Of a stretch of 64,000 bases of DNA, positions 62,862-64,000 are shown piece after piece (position 1 is the stretch's first letter; each line of letters starts with the position of its first letter). The notes below the pieces were generated by a model. The model did no database searches. It had not been told where the DNA came from and worked only from the letters and a program-made list of their open reading frames with translations. The stretch covers positions 1,612,001-1,676,000 of the forward strand of contig NZ_JASGKQ010000003.1 of NCBI RefSeq assembly GCF_047654785.1. The letters are read 5' to 3'. Origin of the DNA: Pelomonas sp047654785 (lineage in GTDB: Bacteria; Pseudomonadota; Gammaproteobacteria; Burkholderiales; Burkholderiaceae_C). A program made the translations under genes and the position numbers.

Positions 62862-63960
62862 GACTTACGCAAAACGCATCAAAACCGAAGGACTTCGCAG
62901 CTCCTGGCGCATCCGCTCGGAAAGCCAACTGGTCTTGATCTGATACATCGAAGAGAGTTTTTCCTTGGCCACCGCCCGCAGCCGCAGCCAAACCAAGATC
63001 GCGCAGGCGATGTGGTTTCTCTGCATTCGCGCCTTGCGGCACTGACACTTCTCAACGCCCGTCAGCTGCTTGAGTTCTCGATGAAACTGCTCGATCTTCC
63101 AGCGCAGCGCACACGCCTTTTGCGTGCCCTGCGTCGAATCTTGAGCCAGATCGTTCGTCACGACCCAATCCGTGCGGTGGGAAGACACCGTCACCCGGAA
63201 GAGCTTCACCTTGTAGTCCCTGGGGAATCCCTTGATCTTGATCAGCTTGCCGCGCTCAGCCTCTTGTGCCGTCCAGCACAAGCCGCTCACTGCCCGGTAC
63301 GGCGTTTGGCCGGCGCTGTCATCGACCAGCCGGTTGGCCTTGATCGGGCAGTAAAAGCGTCTGCCCAGGCTGTCCACCAGCAGCATCAGCTCCATCGTGG
63401 CGTACCAGGTGTCGAACAGCACCCGGGTGAAGGGCAGTGCTTTGTTGCCCGCAGCGCTGACCAACATGTCGCGCACGTGCTCCAGCTTGGTCTTGCCGTC
63501 CTGCTCGGGCGCAAACAATCGATAGTCGATGGGCCAATACTCGCCGGTGTCGGGGTTGACGTAGAGGCAGTTCACCAGGCCGATCCCTTTGATGATGCCG
63601 TGGGCATTGCCGCTGTACTGCCGGCGAACCAACTCGATCTGGTGCGAATGGCCTTTGTCGAGGATGGTGTCGTCAAACACGATGCATCCCCGGGGGGATG
63701 GAACGATGTCACGCTGCGCATGCTCCCAAACCAAGCTGGCCGACAGCTTGTCGCCTTGCAGGTATCGCTTCACCGCATCGTGGCTGAATCCCTGGCCGTG
63801 ATCCGCAAAGTTCGTCATGGTGAAATTGGTCTGGCTGGTCAGGATGAACTGGCAGTAGTCGATTCTTTTGATGGACAATTTGCATGCTGAGGTCGATGCG
63901 GCACATTATCCAACAAATACCCTGCGGGGTCTATTAATTTAAACATTTGCGTAAGTCCTA
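62859..63960 (-). mobile_element. IS701/IS4-like insertion sequence
   Basis: A 1102-bp element with perfect 15-bp inverted ends (TAGGACTTACGCAAA at 62859-62873 and its complement at 63946-63960). The 5-bp direct repeat ACGAA flanks it (62854-62858, 63961-63965), evidence of a single clean insertion. It has one transposase gene on the minus strand. Confidence 0.88.
62865..63878 (-). CDS. DDE transposase, IS701/IS4-like
   Basis: 337 residues with catalytic acidic residues in CIVFDDTILDKGHSHQIELV (first Asp), RVLFDTWYATMELMLLVDSL (second Asp) and LRWKIEQFHRELKQLTGVEK (Glu in the Y/W-x-x-E-x-F pattern). The stop lies inside the left inverted repeat and the start 82 bp from the right end. It is full length with no frameshift seen. 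The subgroup name is by resemblance. Confidence 0.85.
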   Translation of the reverse strand: MSIKRIDYCQFILTSQTNFTMTNFADHGQGFSHDAVKRYLQGDKLSASLVWEHAQRDIVPSPRGCIVFDDTILDKGHSHQIELVRRQYSGNAHGIIKGIGLVNCLYVNPDTGEYWPIDYRLFAPEQDGKTKLEHVRDMLVSAAGNKALPFTRVLFDTWYATMELMLLVDSLGRRFYCPIKANRLVDDSAGQTPYRAVSGLCWTAQEAERGKLIKIKGFPRDYKVKLFRVTVSSHRTDWVVTNDLAQDSTQGTQKACALRWKIEQFHRELKQLTGVEKCQCRKARMQRNHIACAILVWLRLRAVAKEKLSSMYQIKTSWLSERMRQELRSPSVLMRFA

Positions 63961-64000
63961 ACGAAAACATTTGGCAGCCGTTGGCGCCGCCGAGGAAGGA

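Noticed and set aside
63012..63890. A 292-codon plus-strand frame opposite the second IS transposase
   Set aside because: It is the complement of an intact DDE transposase and has no independent signals.

Overview
The window is high-GC DNA from a chromosome. Gene content points to a betaproteobacterium of the order Burkholderiales, probably a Rubrivivax/Leptothrix/Roseateles-like lineage: a cyoABCD quinol oxidase with RegB/RegA, sdhCDAB-sdhE-gltA next to mdh and acnB, ComEC/Rec2, and GTG/TTG starts with 4-nt overlaps. This placement rests on gene content and my recollection of protein sequences; no database search was possible.

Layout. 1-5040: a GlxA-type regulator (cut by the window edge) divergent from a DJ-1 protein and an ArgD-like aminotransferase, then upp, a DUF1624-type membrane protein and rlmB. 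5105-10415: a secreted HtrA-like protease, a YjjJ-type HipA kinase, a luciferase-like oxidoreductase and a hipBA pair. 10422-17161 (minus): cyoABCD, SURF1, regB, regA as one tight operon, divergent from an MFS transporter at 17276. 18669-25659: a glutathione transferase, purL, mtaD and a ribokinase. 25727-38485: TCA-cycle block (gltA, sdhE, sdhBADC, a HutC-type GntR regulator, mdh, a trans-aconitate methyltransferase, a citrate-lyase-like protein, a secreted protein of unknown function, a vapBC module, acnB).

38486-42183 has lower GC and looks acquired: a transposase remnant, then two exported lipoproteins, the first carrying an M15-type peptidase domain. 42384-60913 returns to core genes: comEC, a RidA protein, dsbB, ggt, a 3-oxoacid CoA-transferase pair with a PAS-LuxR regulator, a prolyl-4-hydroxylase-like oxygenase, yaaA, a BigR-like ArsR repressor with two YeeE/YedE sulfur-transport proteins, tolC, pcm, a TetR regulator, uppP, map, glnD, mnmH.

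From 60960 the window enters a mobile zone: a tRNA-Ala gene with its terminator, an integrase N-terminal remnant cut by an IS5-family element, part of an unidentified (possibly polymorphic-toxin-like) gene, and an IS701/IS4-like element that splits that gene with an intact 5-bp target duplication.

The main metabolic themes are respiration (TCA cycle, succinate dehydrogenase, bo3-type oxidase, redox two-component control) and CoA-ester handling. Three toxin-antitoxin-like loci (yjjJ-type, hipBA, vapBC) each have repeats that look like autoregulatory operators over plausible promoters. No CRISPR array, rRNA gene or replication origin was seen.
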